DNA of 64,000 nt, taken from the NCBI RefSeq assembly GCF_010725725.1, contig NZ_AP022599.1, positions 744,001 through 808,000 on the forward strand, in the 5' to 3' direction. Shown here in pieces: positions 50,138 through 59,731 of the stretch (within the stretch, counting starts at the first letter, position 1; each line of letters opens with the position of its first letter). The notes under the pieces are model-generated. The model saw nothing but the letters and a program-made list of their open reading frames with translations, did no database searches and was not told the origin of the DNA. The position numbers and the translations under genes were made by a program. The DNA is from Mycolicibacterium pulveris (lineage in GTDB: Bacteria; Actinomycetota; Actinomycetes; Mycobacteriales; Mycobacteriaceae).

Positions 50138-51118
50138 GTGAAGGTCACGGTTCTGGTCGGCGGCGTCGGCGGAGCGCGGTTCCTATTGGGTGTACAGCAT
50201 CTTCTCGGGCTTGGCCAATTCGGCGACAACACTGCCAACGAGTTGACCGCGGTCGTCAACGTCGGAGACGACGCATGGATGTTCGGTTTGCGGATCTGTC
50301 CCGACCTCGACACCTGCATGTACACGTTGGGTGGCGGTATCGACCCGGACCGCGGGTGGGGCCATCGCAACGAAACCTGGCATGCCAAGGAGGAACTCGC
50401 CGCCTACGGTGTGCAGCCGGACTGGTTCGGGCTCGGCGACCGCGACCTGGCCACCCACCTGGTGCGCAGCCAGATGCTGCGGGCGGGCTACCCGCTGTCA
50501 CAGGTCTCCGAGGCGCTGTGCCAGCGATGGTCGCCCGGTGCCAGGCTGCTGCCGGTCACCGACGACCGCAGCGAAACCCACGTCGTGATCACCGATCCCA
50601 GCGACGGCGAGAAGCGCGCGATCCACTTCCAGGAGTGGTGGGTGCGCTATCGCGCGAAGGTGCCCACGCACAGCTTCGCGTTCGTCGGCGCCGACCAGGC
50701 GGCCGCGGGCCCCGGCGTCACCGAGGCGATCGAAACGGCCGACGTCGTGCTGCTGGCGCCGTCGAACCCGGTGGTGAGCATCGGTGCGATCCTCGCCGTG
50801 CCCGGTATCCGCGCCGCATTGCGCGCCACGCCGGCACGGGTCATCGGCTACTCCCCCGTCATCGGCGGGAAACCGTTGCGCGGCATGGCTGACGAATGCC
50901 TGTCGGTGATCGGGGTGCAGAGTACGTCCGAGGCGATCGGCCAATACTACGGTGCGCGTTCGAAAGTCGGCATCCTCGACGGCTGGCTGGTACACGAAGA
51001 TGATCACGCCGAGATCGACGGCGTCGAGGTGCGCGCGGTGCCCCTGCTGATGAAAGATCCGGCGGCGACGGCCGAAATGGTGCGTGCCGGCCTCGATCTG
51101 GCCGGTGTGAAACCGTGA
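50138..51118 (+). CDS. fbiA: FbiA, phosphoenolpyruvyl/2-phospho-L-lactate transferase (F420 synthesis)
   Basis: The 326-residue CofD/FbiA protein begins [20 protein letters not shown], the family's GGxGGA nucleotide loop. It joins the lactyl or enolpyruvyl phosphate donor to Fo, forming (dehydro) F420-0. [18 protein letters not shown] and IVDDD-like [11 protein letters not shown] segments are conserved. GTG 50138 is probably leaderless. The stop overlaps fbiB as GTGA. Orthologue of Rv3261. Confidence 0.96.
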   Translation: MKVTVLVGGVGGARFLLGVQHLLGLGQFGDNTANELTAVVNVGDDAWMFGLRICPDLDTCMYTLGGGIDPDRGWGHRNETWHAKEELAAYGVQPDWFGLGDRDLATHLVRSQMLRAGYPLSQVSEALCQRWSPGARLLPVTDDRSETHVVITDPSDGEKRAIHFQEWWVRYRAKVPTHSFAFVGADQAAAGPGVTEAIETADVVLLAPSNPVVSIGAILAVPGIRAALRATPARVIGYSPVIGGKPLRGMADECLSVIGVQSTSEAIGQYYGARSKVGILDGWLVHEDDHAEIDGVEVRAVPLLMKDPAATAEMVRAGLDLAGVKP

Positions 51119-52464
51119 CCGAGCACGGCTCCGCAGCCGCCGTCGAACTGCTGCCCGTGCCCGGGCTGCCGCAGTTCCGCCCCGGCGACGACCTGGCCGC
51201 GGCGATCGCCGCCGCCGCGCCGTGGTTGCGCGACAACGACATCGTCGTCGTCACCAGCAAGGTCGTCTCCAAGTGCGAAGGCCGCGTAGTCAGCGCACCG
51301 TCTGACCCCGAAGAACGTGATGCGTTGCGGCGCAAACTCATCGATGCCGAGGCCGTTCGAGTACTGGCCCGCAAGGGCAAGACCCTGATTACCGAGAACG
51401 CGTTGGGTCTGATCCAGGCGGCCGCGGGCGTGGACGGCTCCAACGTCGAAGCGACGGAGTTGGCGCTGTTGCCGGTCGACCCCGACGGCAGCGCGGCCGC
51501 ATTGCGCACCGGGCTGCGCGACCGGCTCGGCGTCACTGTCGGGGTGGTGGTCACCGACACCATGGGACGCGCGTGGCGCACCGGTCAGATCGACGCCGCC
51601 ATCGGCGCCGCGGGCCTCACCGTGCTGCACGGCTACGCCGGGGCACACGACCGCCACGGCAACGAGCTGATCGTCACCGAGATCGCCCTGGCCGACGAGA
51701 TCGCCGCCGCAGCCGATCTGGTGAAGGGCAAGCTCACCGACATCCCCGTCGCGGTGGTGCGCGGCCTGGCGCTGCCCGACGACGGCTCCACCGCACGCAC
51801 CCTGCTGCGGCCGGGGGACGAAGACCTGTTCTGGCTGGGCACCGAGGAGGCGATCGCGCTGGGCCGCACCCAGGCGCAACTGCTGCGCAGGTCGGTGCGC
51901 CGGTTCAGCGACGCGCCCGTGCCCGCCGAGCTGATCGAGGCCGCCGTCGGCGAGGCGCTCAGCGCACCCGCGCCCCATCACACCCGTCCCGTGCGGTTCG
52001 TCTGGCTGCAGGACCGCGACCGCCGAGTCGCGCTTCTGGACCGGATGAAAGACAAGTGGCGCGCGGACCTACGCGGTGACGGTCGCCCCACCGACGCCGT
52101 CGAGCGCCGCGTCGCCCGCGGCCAGATCCTTTACGACGCACCCGACGTGGTGATCCCGTTCATGGTGCCCGACGGCGCGCACAGCTATCCCGATGCTCGG
52201 CGCACCGCGGCCGAACACACCATGTTCACCGTCGCGGTCGGCGCCGCGGTGCAGGCGCTGCTGGTGGCGCTGGCAGTGCGTGGCGTGGGCAGCTGTTGGA
52301 TCGGCTCGACGATCTTCGCACCCGACCTGGTGCGCGACGCGCTCGAGCTGTCTGACGATTGGGAACCGTTGGGCGCCATCGCCATCGGCTACCCCGAAGA
52401 GGGCTCGGCGCCGCCCGGCCCGCGTGATCCCGTGCCCACCGACGGACTGCTGGTGCGCAAGTGA
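51115..52464 (+). CDS. fbiB: FbiB, F420:gamma-glutamyl ligase fused to FMN reductase domain
   Basis: The 449-residue bifunctional protein has an N-terminal CofE ligase domain ([43 protein letters not shown]) that adds glutamates to F420, and a C-terminal nitroreductase-like FMN domain ([29 protein letters not shown]) that reduces dehydro-F420. GTG 51115 overlaps the fbiA stop, and its own stop overlaps the Nudix gene start (GTGA), so three genes form one operon. Orthologue of Rv3262. Confidence 0.96.
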   Translation: MTEHGSAAAVELLPVPGLPQFRPGDDLAAAIAAAAPWLRDNDIVVVTSKVVSKCEGRVVSAPSDPEERDALRRKLIDAEAVRVLARKGKTLITENALGLIQAAAGVDGSNVEATELALLPVDPDGSAAALRTGLRDRLGVTVGVVVTDTMGRAWRTGQIDAAIGAAGLTVLHGYAGAHDRHGNELIVTEIALADEIAAAADLVKGKLTDIPVAVVRGLALPDDGSTARTLLRPGDEDLFWLGTEEAIALGRTQAQLLRRSVRRFSDAPVPAELIEAAVGEALSAPAPHHTRPVRFVWLQDRDRRVALLDRMKDKWRADLRGDGRPTDAVERRVARGQILYDAPDVVIPFMVPDGAHSYPDARRTAAEHTMFTVAVGAAVQALLVALAVRGVGSCWIGSTIFAPDLVRDALELSDDWEPLGAIAIGYPEEGSAPPGPRDPVPTDGLLVRK

Positions 52465-53000
52465 GCCTGCATGCCTCGGCCGTAAAGACGCTGCGTGACT
52501 GGCGGGCGCCCGATCCCGGTCAGGACACGCTGCGCCACGCGGTGCTGGCGTTTCTGGCCGCCCGGCCGGACGGCTGTCTGCGCGAGTGCGTGCCCGGGCA
52601 CGTCACCGGATCGGCGCTGGTCCTCGACCACACCGGAACCAAAGCGCTGCTGACACTGCACCCGCGGGTCGGCCGCTGGCTACAGCTGGGTGGGCACTGC
52701 GAGCCGACCGACGACACCATCGTCGCGGCCGCGCTGCGGGAGGCTCGCGAGGAATCCGGAATCGACGGGCTGCGTATCGATCCCATGCTGGCCGCGCTGC
52801 ACGTGCACCCCGTCACCTGCTCGTTGGGTGTGCCGACCCGCCATCTCGACATGCAGTTCATCGTGCACGCACCGGAAGGCGCCGAAATCGCCTGCAGCGA
52901 CGAGTCGTTGGACCTGCGCTGGTGGCCGCTTGACGCGTTGCCCGACAACTGCGACTTCGGGCTGCGTCAATTGGCCGCGACCGCAGCGATTTCGGCGTAG
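52461..53000 (+). CDS. Nudix hydrolase
   Basis: The 179-residue protein has a Nudix box, [20 protein letters not shown] followed by EESGI; compared with GX5EX7REUXEEXGU it has Asp for the first Glu and one extra residue before RE, but the REAREESG core is intact. Substrate unknown (some nucleoside diphosphate derivative). The GTG start overlaps fbiB by 4 nt, suggesting a link with F420 or nucleotide pool metabolism. Its last codons are in the left arm of a large hairpin. Confidence 0.88.
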   Translation: MSLHASAVKTLRDWRAPDPGQDTLRHAVLAFLAARPDGCLRECVPGHVTGSALVLDHTGTKALLTLHPRVGRWLQLGGHCEPTDDTIVAAALREAREESGIDGLRIDPMLAALHVHPVTCSLGVPTRHLDMQFIVHAPEGAEIACSDESLDLRWWPLDALPDNCDFGLRQLAATAAISA

Positions 53001-53038
53001 TTCGTCACGCTCAGCGTGACAAAACGCGCCGAAATCGC
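52986..53038. repeat. Compound hairpin between Nudix gene and manC
   Basis: GCGATTTCGGCG (52986-52997) pairs perfectly with CGCCGAAATCGC (53027-53038); inside is a second perfect hairpin GTCACGC (53004-53010) with GCGTGAC (53014-53020). The left arm contains the final Nudix codons. Placed between convergent genes, 8 bp before the manC stop: bidirectional terminator. Confidence 0.85.
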
Positions 53039-53046
53039 AGAGAGTG

Positions 53047-54123
53047 CTAGACGTCGGTCGAGTAGCGGATACCGCCGTCGGGGATCGTGACCCCCGGCCA
53101 CACCCGCGCACCGCGCAACAGCTCACAGCGCGCACCGATGTCGGCGCCGTCGCCGATCACACCGTCGCGGATCAGCGCGCGCGGTCCGATACGGGCGCCG
53201 AACCCGATGATCGACCGTTCGATCACCGCGCCGGCCCCGACCTTCGCGCCGTCGAAGATCACCGCCCCGTCCAGCCGTGCGCCACCGGCGATCTCAGCGC
53301 CGCGGCCGACCACCGTGCCGCCGATCAGCAGCGCGCCGGGCGCCACGCTGGCGCCGTCGTGCACGAGTTCCTCGCCGCGGTGCCCGCCGAGCGCGGGCGA
53401 CGGCGCGATGCCGCGGACCAAATCGGCCGACCCGCGCACGAAGTCCTCGGGGGTGCCCATGTCACGCCAGTAGGTGGAATCGACATAGCCCCAGATCCGC
53501 AGCCCGTCGGCCAGCAGCCCGGGAAACACTTCGCGCTCCACCGAGAGCGCCCGCCCCTTGGGGATGCGCTCGATCACCTCGCGCTTGAACACATAGGAGC
53601 CTGCGTTGATCTGGTCGGTCGGCGGATCCTGTGTCTTCTCCAGGAACGCGGTGACCCGTCCGTCGGCGTCGGTCGGCACACATCCGAACGCGCGCGGATC
53701 ACCGACCCGCACCAGGTGCAGGGTGACGTCGGCGTTGTGCTCCTCGTGGCTGTCCAACAGCGCACGCAGATCGACGCCCGACAGCACATCGCCGTTGAAG
53801 ACCAGGGCGGTGTCGTAGCGCAGCTTGGGCGCCACGTTGGCGATGCCGCCACCGGTGCCCAGCGGCTCATCCTCCACGACGTACTCGATCTGCAGGCCCA
53901 ACTTGGAACCGTCGCCGAACTCCGATTCGAAGACCGCGGCCTTGTACGACGTGCCGAGCACGACGTGCTCGATGCCCGCCTGGGCGATTCGCGACAACAG
54001 GTGGGTCAGAAACGGCAGGCCCGCCGTGGGCAGCATCGGCTTGGGCGCCGAAAGCGTCAACGGCCGCAGCCGGGTACCGAGCCCGCCGACCAGGACGACG
54101 GCGTCCACCTCTGCGGGATTCAA
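53047..54123 (-). CDS. manC: Mannose-1-phosphate guanylyltransferase (ManC/RmlA2-like)
   Basis: The 358-residue nucleotidyltransferase has the N-terminal signature AVVLVGGLGTRLRPLTLSAP KPMLP, VFNGDVLSGVD (metal Asp), and a C-terminal left-handed beta-helix of hexapeptide repeats (GTVVGRGAEIAGGARLDGAV IF). It makes GDP-mannose for mannolipids. TTG 54123 (LNPAEVDAVV) aligns residue for residue with M. tuberculosis Rv3264c MATHQVDAVV; GTG 54108 is the alternative. It starts 1 nt after the wbbL stop. Confidence 0.92.
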   Translation of the reverse strand: MNPAEVDAVVLVGGLGTRLRPLTLSAPKPMLPTAGLPFLTHLLSRIAQAGIEHVVLGTSYKAAVFESEFGDGSKLGLQIEYVVEDEPLGTGGGIANVAPKLRYDTALVFNGDVLSGVDLRALLDSHEEHNADVTLHLVRVGDPRAFGCVPTDADGRVTAFLEKTQDPPTDQINAGSYVFKREVIERIPKGRALSVEREVFPGLLADGLRIWGYVDSTYWRDMGTPEDFVRGSADLVRGIAPSPALGGHRGEELVHDGASVAPGALLIGGTVVGRGAEIAGGARLDGAVIFDGAKVGAGAVIERSIIGFGARIGPRALIRDGVIGDGADIGARCELLRGARVWPGVTIPDGGIRYSTDV

Positions 54124-54124
54124 G

Positions 54125-55018
54125 CTAACGCCGTCCTTTCCGCCGGTTGCGTTCAGAGTTGCGGACCACCAGCCCGCCGCGGGCCGCGAGCGCCCCTCGG
54201 ATGGTCCAGCGCAGCGGCCCCTGCCACCATTTCGAATACCGATCCGCCAGGAAAGTGTAGGTGCTGGTGTGGTGGGCGGCCAAGTTGCGGGCCGGGTCCC
54301 GACCGGCCGCGTGGCCCTTGTCGTGCAAAATCTCGGCGGTGGGCACGTATACGTTCTGCCAGCCGGCCCTGCCGAGCCGATCACCCAGGTCGACGTCCTC
54401 CATGTACATGAAATAGCGCTCGTCGAACCCGGCGATCTCGTCGAAAGCCGCCCTCCTCAGCAACAGGCACGATCCCGACAGCCAGCCGACCGGACGTTCG
54501 CTGGGTTCCTGTCGCTCCTGCCGGTAGGCGGCCGTCCACGGATTGGACCGCCACACCGGGCCGACGACCGCGTGCATGCCCCCGCGGATCAGGCTCGGCA
54601 GGTGCCGCGCCGACGGGTACACCGACCCGTCGGGGTCGCGGATCAGCGGGCCCAGCGCACCGGCGCGCGGCCAGCGCGCGGCGGCGTCCAGCAGGATGTC
54701 GATGCTGCGCGGGCCCCATTGCACATCAGGGTTGGCGACCACGAAGAAGTCCGAATATGACGCCGCCGCAGCGTCTTTCAAATACTCGTCGACCGCGCGG
54801 TTGACTGCGCTGCCGTAGCCGAGGTTCGCGCCGGTGTACAGCAACCGCACGTTGGGGTAGCGCTCGAGCGCCTCTTCGGGGGCGCCGTCGGTGGAGCCAT
54901 TGTCGGCCATGATGACCGTGACGGGCCGGTCGGTGGCATGCGACAGCGACGCCAGAAACCGGTCGAGGTGGGGGCCCGGTGAATATGTCACCGTGACGAC
55001 CACCAGTTCGTCACTCAC
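54125..55018 (-). CDS. wbbL: WbbL, rhamnosyltransferase (GlcNAc-PP-decaprenol)
   Basis: The 297-residue GT2-family glycosyltransferase attaches rhamnose to decaprenyl-PP-GlcNAc, making the linker between peptidoglycan and arabinogalactan; essential in mycobacteria. Motifs: VTVTYSPGPHLDRFLASL, VIMADNGSTDGAPEE, VANPDVQWG and the catalytic-region RYFMYMEDVDLGDRLG. GTG 55018 lies 9 bp after the rmlD stop. Order rmlD-wbbL-manC as in M. tuberculosis Rv3266c-Rv3264c. Confidence 0.95.
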   Translation of the reverse strand: MSDELVVVTVTYSPGPHLDRFLASLSHATDRPVTVIMADNGSTDGAPEEALERYPNVRLLYTGANLGYGSAVNRAVDEYLKDAAAASYSDFFVVANPDVQWGPRSIDILLDAAARWPRAGALGPLIRDPDGSVYPSARHLPSLIRGGMHAVVGPVWRSNPWTAAYRQERQEPSERPVGWLSGSCLLLRRAAFDEIAGFDERYFMYMEDVDLGDRLGRAGWQNVYVPTAEILHDKGHAAGRDPARNLAAHHTSTYTFLADRYSKWWQGPLRWTIRGALAARGGLVVRNSERNRRKGRR

Positions 55019-55027
55019 GGCTAGAGA

Positions 55028-55903
55028 TTATCGGGCCGCCACACCGTGCTCCCCGAGCGCCCAGGTCAGCGCGTCACGCCACGGCCGCAGCGGGGTCAGC
55101 CCGGCTGCGGCCGACCGCCGTCCGGACAGCGCCGAGTACGCCGGGCGCGGCGCGGGGCGCGGGTGTTGATCCGATCCGACCGGTCGTACCCGGGCCGGAT
55201 CGGCGCCGACGGCCTCGAACACGGCCTGGGCCTGTTCGAACCGGCTGGCCTCGCCTTCGTTGGCGGCGTGCAGCACCGGCGCGTCGATGTCGCCGTCGGC
55301 GACCTCAAGCAGCGCGGCGACCAGGTCACCGGCGTACGTCGGGGAGCCGACCTGATCGGCCACCGCCTCGACGGGCTGGTCGCCGGCGGCGCGTCGGCGC
55401 ATCACGGCCACGAAGTCGCCGCCGTCGCCGCCTTCGTACACCCACGACGTCCGGACGACGTGGGCATCGGGCATGACCTCGAGCACGGCCCTCTCCCCGG
55501 CCAGCTTGGTGCGCCCGTACACGCTCAGTGGGCCGGTCTCGTCGTCGATCTCATAGGGGCGCCGCTGTGTGCCGGAAAACACATAGTCGGTGGAGATGTG
55601 GATGAGCCGGGCGCCCGCAGTCGCGCAGGCGCGTGCGAGGTTTCCCGGGCCGGTGGCGTTGACGGCCTGTGCGCGTTCGGGATCGGCTTCGGCGGCGTCG
55701 ACCTTGGTGTAGGCGGCGCAGTTGATCACCACGTCACCGGGTGCGATGACACGCGCCACCGCGGCAGGGTCGGTGATGTCGCACTGCGACGACGTCAACG
55801 CCAGCACATCGCCGCCCTGAAGGCGGCCCTGAGCTGCCAAGACGCGACCCACCATGCCGCCGGCCCCGGGAATAACGATTCGGTGCGAGGTACGCTTCGC
55901 CAC
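55028..55903 (-). CDS. rmlD: dTDP-4-dehydrorhamnose reductase RmlD
   Basis: The 291-residue extended SDR catalyses the last step of dTDP-L-rhamnose synthesis, supplying WbbL. N-terminal Rossmann motif IVIPGAGGMVGRVLAAQG, the catalytic YxxxK in SVYGRTKLAGE, and DQVGSPTYAGDLV, typical of RmlD. GTG 55903 (VAKRTSHRIVIPG) is chosen by length against M. tuberculosis RmlD (304). It is divergent from lcp1 with a 67-bp spacer. Confidence 0.93.
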   Translation of the reverse strand: MAKRTSHRIVIPGAGGMVGRVLAAQGRLQGGDVLALTSSQCDITDPAAVARVIAPGDVVINCAAYTKVDAAEADPERAQAVNATGPGNLARACATAGARLIHISTDYVFSGTQRRPYEIDDETGPLSVYGRTKLAGERAVLEVMPDAHVVRTSWVYEGGDGGDFVAVMRRRAAGDQPVEAVADQVGSPTYAGDLVAALLEVADGDIDAPVLHAANEGEASRFEQAQAVFEAVGADPARVRPVGSDQHPRPAPRPAYSALSGRRSAAAGLTPLRPWRDALTWALGEHGVAAR

Positions 55904-55970
55904 GGTCTCGAGTCTGGCGCGCCGACGCGCGCTACCGCGGTTGCGGCGGTCTCGCAAGTAGCCTGGGCTG

Positions 55971-57446
55971 ATGCCCGCGCGCACGCTTCGTGTCATCGCC
56001 GTGTCTGCGGCATTGTTGATCGTGATCGGCACCGGCGCCGCCTGGGGCAAGATCCGCGCGTTCGAGGCGGGCATCAACCACATCTCCCCGATCGCGCTCG
56101 GCGAGGGCGGCGAAGACGGTGCGATCGACATCCTGCTGGTCGGTATGGACAGCCGCACCGACGCCCACGGCAACCCGTTGTCGCAGGAAGAGCTGGCCAT
56201 GCTGCGCGCAGGCGACGACGAAGCCACCAACACCGACACCATCATCCTGGTGCGGGTGCCCAACAACGGTAAGTCCGCGACGGCGATCTCGATCCCTCGC
56301 GACTCCTACGTGGCCGCACCCGGGGTGGGCAAGATGAAGATCAACGGTGTGTACGGTTCGGTACATCTCGAAAAGTTGAAGGACCTCGTCGAGGTCAAGG
56401 GCATGGACCCCGCGGAGGCCGAGCCGCTGGCCGCGGAGGCCGGACGCGAGGCGCTGATCAAGACCGTCGCCAACCTCACCGGTGTCACCGTCGACCACTA
56501 CGCCGAGATCGGGCTGCTCGGCTTCTCGTTGATCACCGACGCCCTGGGCGGTGTCGATGTCTGCCTGAAAGAAGCTGTGTACGAACCTCTCTCAGGTGCC
56601 GACTTTCCGGCGGGCTGGCAGAAGCTCAACGGCCCGCAGGCATTGAGCTTCGTCCGGCAGCGCCACGATCTGCCACGCGGCGACCTCGACCGGGTCACCC
56701 GCCAGCAGGCGGTCATGGCTTCGCTTGCGCACAAGGTGATCTCGGGTAAGACGTTGTCCAGCCCGGCGACGCTGAACCGGCTGGAGGATGCCGTGCAACG
56801 CTCGGTGGTGCTGTCCGACGGTTGGGACGTAATGGAATTCGCCGAGCAACTGCAGAACCTCGCGGCCGGCAACGTGGCCTTCGCCACCATCCCGTGGTTG
56901 CAGGAGAACGGGTGGAGCGACGACGGTATGCAGAGCGTGGTGCGGGTGGACCCGACCGCGGTCAAGGAGTGGGTGGCCGGCCTGCTGACCGAACAGGACG
57001 AGGGCAAGACCGAGGAGCTCGCGTACACCCCGGACAAGACCACCGTCGACGTCATCAACGCCACCGACGTAAACGGCCTGGCCGCGGCGGTCTCCCAGGT
57101 GCTGGCCAACAAGGGGTTCACCCGGGGCATCACCGGCAACCACGAAGGCGCCCCGCCGGCCAGCAGCCAGGTGCAGGCGGCGACCAGCGACGACCTTGGC
57201 GCCCAAGCGGTTTCCCGGGACCTCGGCGACCTGCCCGTCGTCGAGGATCCGTCGGTGGCGCCCGGCACCGTGCGGGTGGTGCTGGCCGACGACTACACCG
57301 GTCCCGGATCCGGCCTGGACGGCACCGATCCGTCGTTGAGCACTTTCGACACCCTCGCCGTCGGATCGACGGGCTCGACCGGCGCCACCCCGCCGTCCCC
57401 CACGATCATCACCGCGGGCTCCGACGACCCGCAGTGCGTCAACTAG
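55971..57446 (+). CDS. lcp1: LytR-CpsA-Psr protein, arabinogalactan ligase (Lcp1-like)
   Basis: The 491-residue protein has an N-terminal membrane anchor (RVIAVSAALLIVIGTGAAWG), LCP catalytic domain with DILLVGMDSRTDAHGNPL, TDTIILVRVPNN and AISIPRDSYVAAPGVG (phosphate-binding Arg), FVRQRHDLPRGDLDRVTRQQ, and a C-terminal LytR_C domain. Lcp1 (Rv3267) attaches arabinogalactan to peptidoglycan, fitting its place next to wbbL and rmlD. ATG 55971 has TAGCCT (55959-55964) 6 nt before it, so it is leaderless. Confidence 0.95.
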   Translation: MPARTLRVIAVSAALLIVIGTGAAWGKIRAFEAGINHISPIALGEGGEDGAIDILLVGMDSRTDAHGNPLSQEELAMLRAGDDEATNTDTIILVRVPNNGKSATAISIPRDSYVAAPGVGKMKINGVYGSVHLEKLKDLVEVKGMDPAEAEPLAAEAGREALIKTVANLTGVTVDHYAEIGLLGFSLITDALGGVDVCLKEAVYEPLSGADFPAGWQKLNGPQALSFVRQRHDLPRGDLDRVTRQQAVMASLAHKVISGKTLSSPATLNRLEDAVQRSVVLSDGWDVMEFAEQLQNLAAGNVAFATIPWLQENGWSDDGMQSVVRVDPTAVKEWVAGLLTEQDEGKTEELAYTPDKTTVDVINATDVNGLAAAVSQVLANKGFTRGITGNHEGAPPASSQVQAATSDDLGAQAVSRDLGDLPVVEDPSVAPGTVRVVLADDYTGPGSGLDGTDPSLSTFDTLAVGSTGSTGATPPSPTIITAGSDDPQCVN

Positions 57447-57448
57447 CC

Positions 57449-58156
57449 GTGGCGACGGTCAGTTCGGCGATCCTCGATCCGCTGATGGCGGCCGATCCGG
57501 CGGGCCCGCGCATCACGTATTACGACGACGCGACCGGCGAGCGCATCGAATTGTCAACGGCCACATTGGCGAACTGGGCCGCCAAGACCGGCAACCTGCT
57601 GCGCGACGAGCTGGGGGCCGGATCCGCGAGCCGGGTCGCGGTGCTGTTGCCGCCGCACTGGCAGACCGCCGCGGTGCTGTTCGGCATCTGGTGGATCGGT
57701 GCGGAAGTGGTGCTGGGGCCCGGTGATGCCGACGTCGCGCTGTGTACCGGTGACCGGCTGTCCGAGGCCGACGCCGCCGTCGGTGTCGGCGAGGTCGTGG
57801 TGCTGTCGCTGGACCCGTTCGGCAAGCCGGCCGACGACGTTCCGGTCGGCGTGACCGACTACGCCACCGCGGTGCGGGTGCACGGCGACCAGATCGTCCC
57901 CGAGGCCGGCCCCGGCCCGGCGCTGAACGGGCGCCCGGTCGCCGACGTCCTGGGCGCGGCCCGGGCGTCGGCGCAAACGCAGGGACTGACCGCCCGCGAC
58001 CGGGTGCTCTCCAGCGCCTCCTGGGACACCGCGGAGGCGCTGATCGACCACCTGCTGGCGCCGTTCGTGGTGGGGGCGTCGCTGGTGCAGGTGGCCAACC
58101 CGGATCCCGCCGCGCTCGACCGGCGCAGGCAGATGGAGAAGGTCACCAAGGGCTGA
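57449..58156 (+). CDS. TIGR03089-family protein (Rv3268-like, truncated adenylating-enzyme fold)
   Basis: The 235-residue protein resembles the N-terminal subdomain of AMP-binding ligases (ATGERIELSTATLANWAAKT, VAVLLPPHWQTAAVLFGIWW, AEVVLGPGDADVALCTGDR) but lacks the ATP-binding YTSGTTGxPK motif and the C-terminal lid, so it is probably not a ligase. GTG 57449 follows the lcp1 stop by 2 nt: translational coupling. Conserved actinobacterial family, unknown function; Rv3268 orthologue. Confidence 0.88.
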   Translation: MATVSSAILDPLMAADPAGPRITYYDDATGERIELSTATLANWAAKTGNLLRDELGAGSASRVAVLLPPHWQTAAVLFGIWWIGAEVVLGPGDADVALCTGDRLSEADAAVGVGEVVVLSLDPFGKPADDVPVGVTDYATAVRVHGDQIVPEAGPGPALNGRPVADVLGAARASAQTQGLTARDRVLSSASWDTAEALIDHLLAPFVVGASLVQVANPDPAALDRRRQMEKVTKG

Positions 58157-58224
58157 CCGGTGCGGCCCGGGAAAATTTACGATTTCGCAAGCAACGATCG
58201 GCCGTCGGTGCCACGCTGGAACCC

Positions 58225-59661
58225 GTGATCGACAGGCGAGGGTTTCTCGTGCTGTCAGCCGGCGTCGCCGCCGGCGTCGTGGGCGCGTGCTCGTCACGGG
58301 CCGCCGCGCCTGCGCCGACCGAGCAAGCCGCAACCACGCCGGGCTTCGACATCGGCTTCACACCGGTGGAGACCGACGTCGACCTCGGCGGGGTTTCGGT
58401 GCGCACCTGGGCGTACGGCGATCGGGTGCCGGGGCCGGAGATCCGCATGCGCAAAGGGGAGCGGCTGCGCGCGCAGCTGACCAACAGGCTGCCCGCGCCC
58501 ACCACCATCCACTGGCACGGCCTGGCCATTCCCAACCCGATGGACGGCGTCCCGGTGCTGACCCAGCCCGCGGTGCCGCCGGGCCAGGATTTCACCTACG
58601 AGTTCGTCGTGCCCGACGCGGGGACCTACTGGTACCACTCCCATGAAGGCACCCAGCTCGACCGCGGGCTCTACGGCCCCCTGATCATCGAGGATCCCGC
58701 CGACGGCGCCGACTACGACGACGAACTCGTCGTGGTCCTTGATGATTGGGTCGACGGCACCGGGCGCACCCCGGACCAGGTGCTGGCACAGCTGCGGAGC
58801 GCGGGCATGCCCGCCATGCCCGACCTGCCCGATGCGGGCATCACGCCGTCGACCCCGCTCGGCGACGACGGCGGCGACGTCACCTACCCGTACTACCTCA
58901 TCAACGGCCGGGTGACAGCGGACCCGCAGGTAGTGGATTACCGTGCCGGACAACGGATCCGGTTGCGTGTCATCAACGCGGGCTCAGACACCGCGTTTCA
59001 GGTCGGGGTGCCCAACCACCGCATGCACGTCATCGCGACCGACGGGTTCCCGGTGCAGCCGGTCGACACCGACTCCGTGATCCTGGGGATGGGTGAGCGC
59101 GTCGACGCGATCGTCACGCTGCAGGAGTCGGTACCGGTGCTCGCGGCGGCCTACCGCAAGGACGGCTACGCCCGGCTCAACATGCGCGTCGACAACAAGA
59201 CCGGGACCGGCAACGCCGACGAGTACATCGCGACGATGCGGACCCAGGCTCCGCTGGACACCGCGACGCTGACCGCCACGCCGGAGGTGAACCTGCCCGC
59301 GGGTGCCCCGGATCAGACCATCGACATGCGCCTGGCCGGCCCGGTCGACGGCTACAACTGGACGATCAACGGAAAGCGCTACGACCCGCCCAACGACGGC
59401 TACCCGGTCCAGCCCAACCAGCGCGTGCGGATCCGCTACGTCAACGAGTCGAAGATGTTTCACCCCATGCACTTGCACGGGCACACGTTCCAGGTGATGA
59501 CCGCGTCGGGTCCGCTGGCCAGGAAGGACACCGTGCTGGTCGCGCCGCTGCGGACGGTCGAGATCGACTTCGACACCGACAACCCCGGGCGGTGGATCAC
59601 CCACTGCCACAACACCTATCACCTCGAGGCCGGCATGGCCACGTTCGTCGAGTACGCCTGA
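58225..59661 (+). CDS. Multicopper oxidase, Tat-exported lipoprotein (MmcO-like)
   Basis: The 478-residue enzyme has a twin-arginine signal with lipobox, DRRGFLVLSAGVAAGVVGAC (Cys22 lipidated), and three cupredoxin domains. Copper ligands: HWHG, WYHSHEG, HPMHLHGHTF and HCHNTYHLEAGM. Similar to mycobacterial MmcO (Rv0846c), a copper-resistance oxidase that converts Cu(I) to Cu(II). GTG 58225. It appears in the place where M. tuberculosis has the ctpC metal pump, so metal handling may be shared by position only. Confidence 0.94.
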   Translation: MIDRRGFLVLSAGVAAGVVGACSSRAAAPAPTEQAATTPGFDIGFTPVETDVDLGGVSVRTWAYGDRVPGPEIRMRKGERLRAQLTNRLPAPTTIHWHGLAIPNPMDGVPVLTQPAVPPGQDFTYEFVVPDAGTYWYHSHEGTQLDRGLYGPLIIEDPADGADYDDELVVVLDDWVDGTGRTPDQVLAQLRSAGMPAMPDLPDAGITPSTPLGDDGGDVTYPYYLINGRVTADPQVVDYRAGQRIRLRVINAGSDTAFQVGVPNHRMHVIATDGFPVQPVDTDSVILGMGERVDAIVTLQESVPVLAAAYRKDGYARLNMRVDNKTGTGNADEYIATMRTQAPLDTATLTATPEVNLPAGAPDQTIDMRLAGPVDGYNWTINGKRYDPPNDGYPVQPNQRVRIRYVNESKMFHPMHLHGHTFQVMTASGPLARKDTVLVAPLRTVEIDFDTDNPGRWITHCHNTYHLEAGMATFVEYA

Positions 59662-59676
59662 CCCCCGAGCGCGGTT

Positions 59677-59724
59677 GTGCGGTTTCATACGCAACGCGCC
59701 GGGAGGCGCGTATGAGGATGCACA
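59677..59724. repeat. Palindrome (GTGCGGTTTCATACGC family, copy 2)
   Basis: GTGCGGTTTCATACGC (59677-59692) is identical to the left arm of the element at 16411-16426. The right arm, GCGTATGAGGATGCACA (59708-59724), pairs imperfectly. Inner ACGCGCC...GGCGCGT is a perfect second stem. It sits between the convergent copper oxidase and fadE25 genes: probable bidirectional terminator. Confidence 0.85.
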
Positions 59725-59731
59725 GTCGCGG

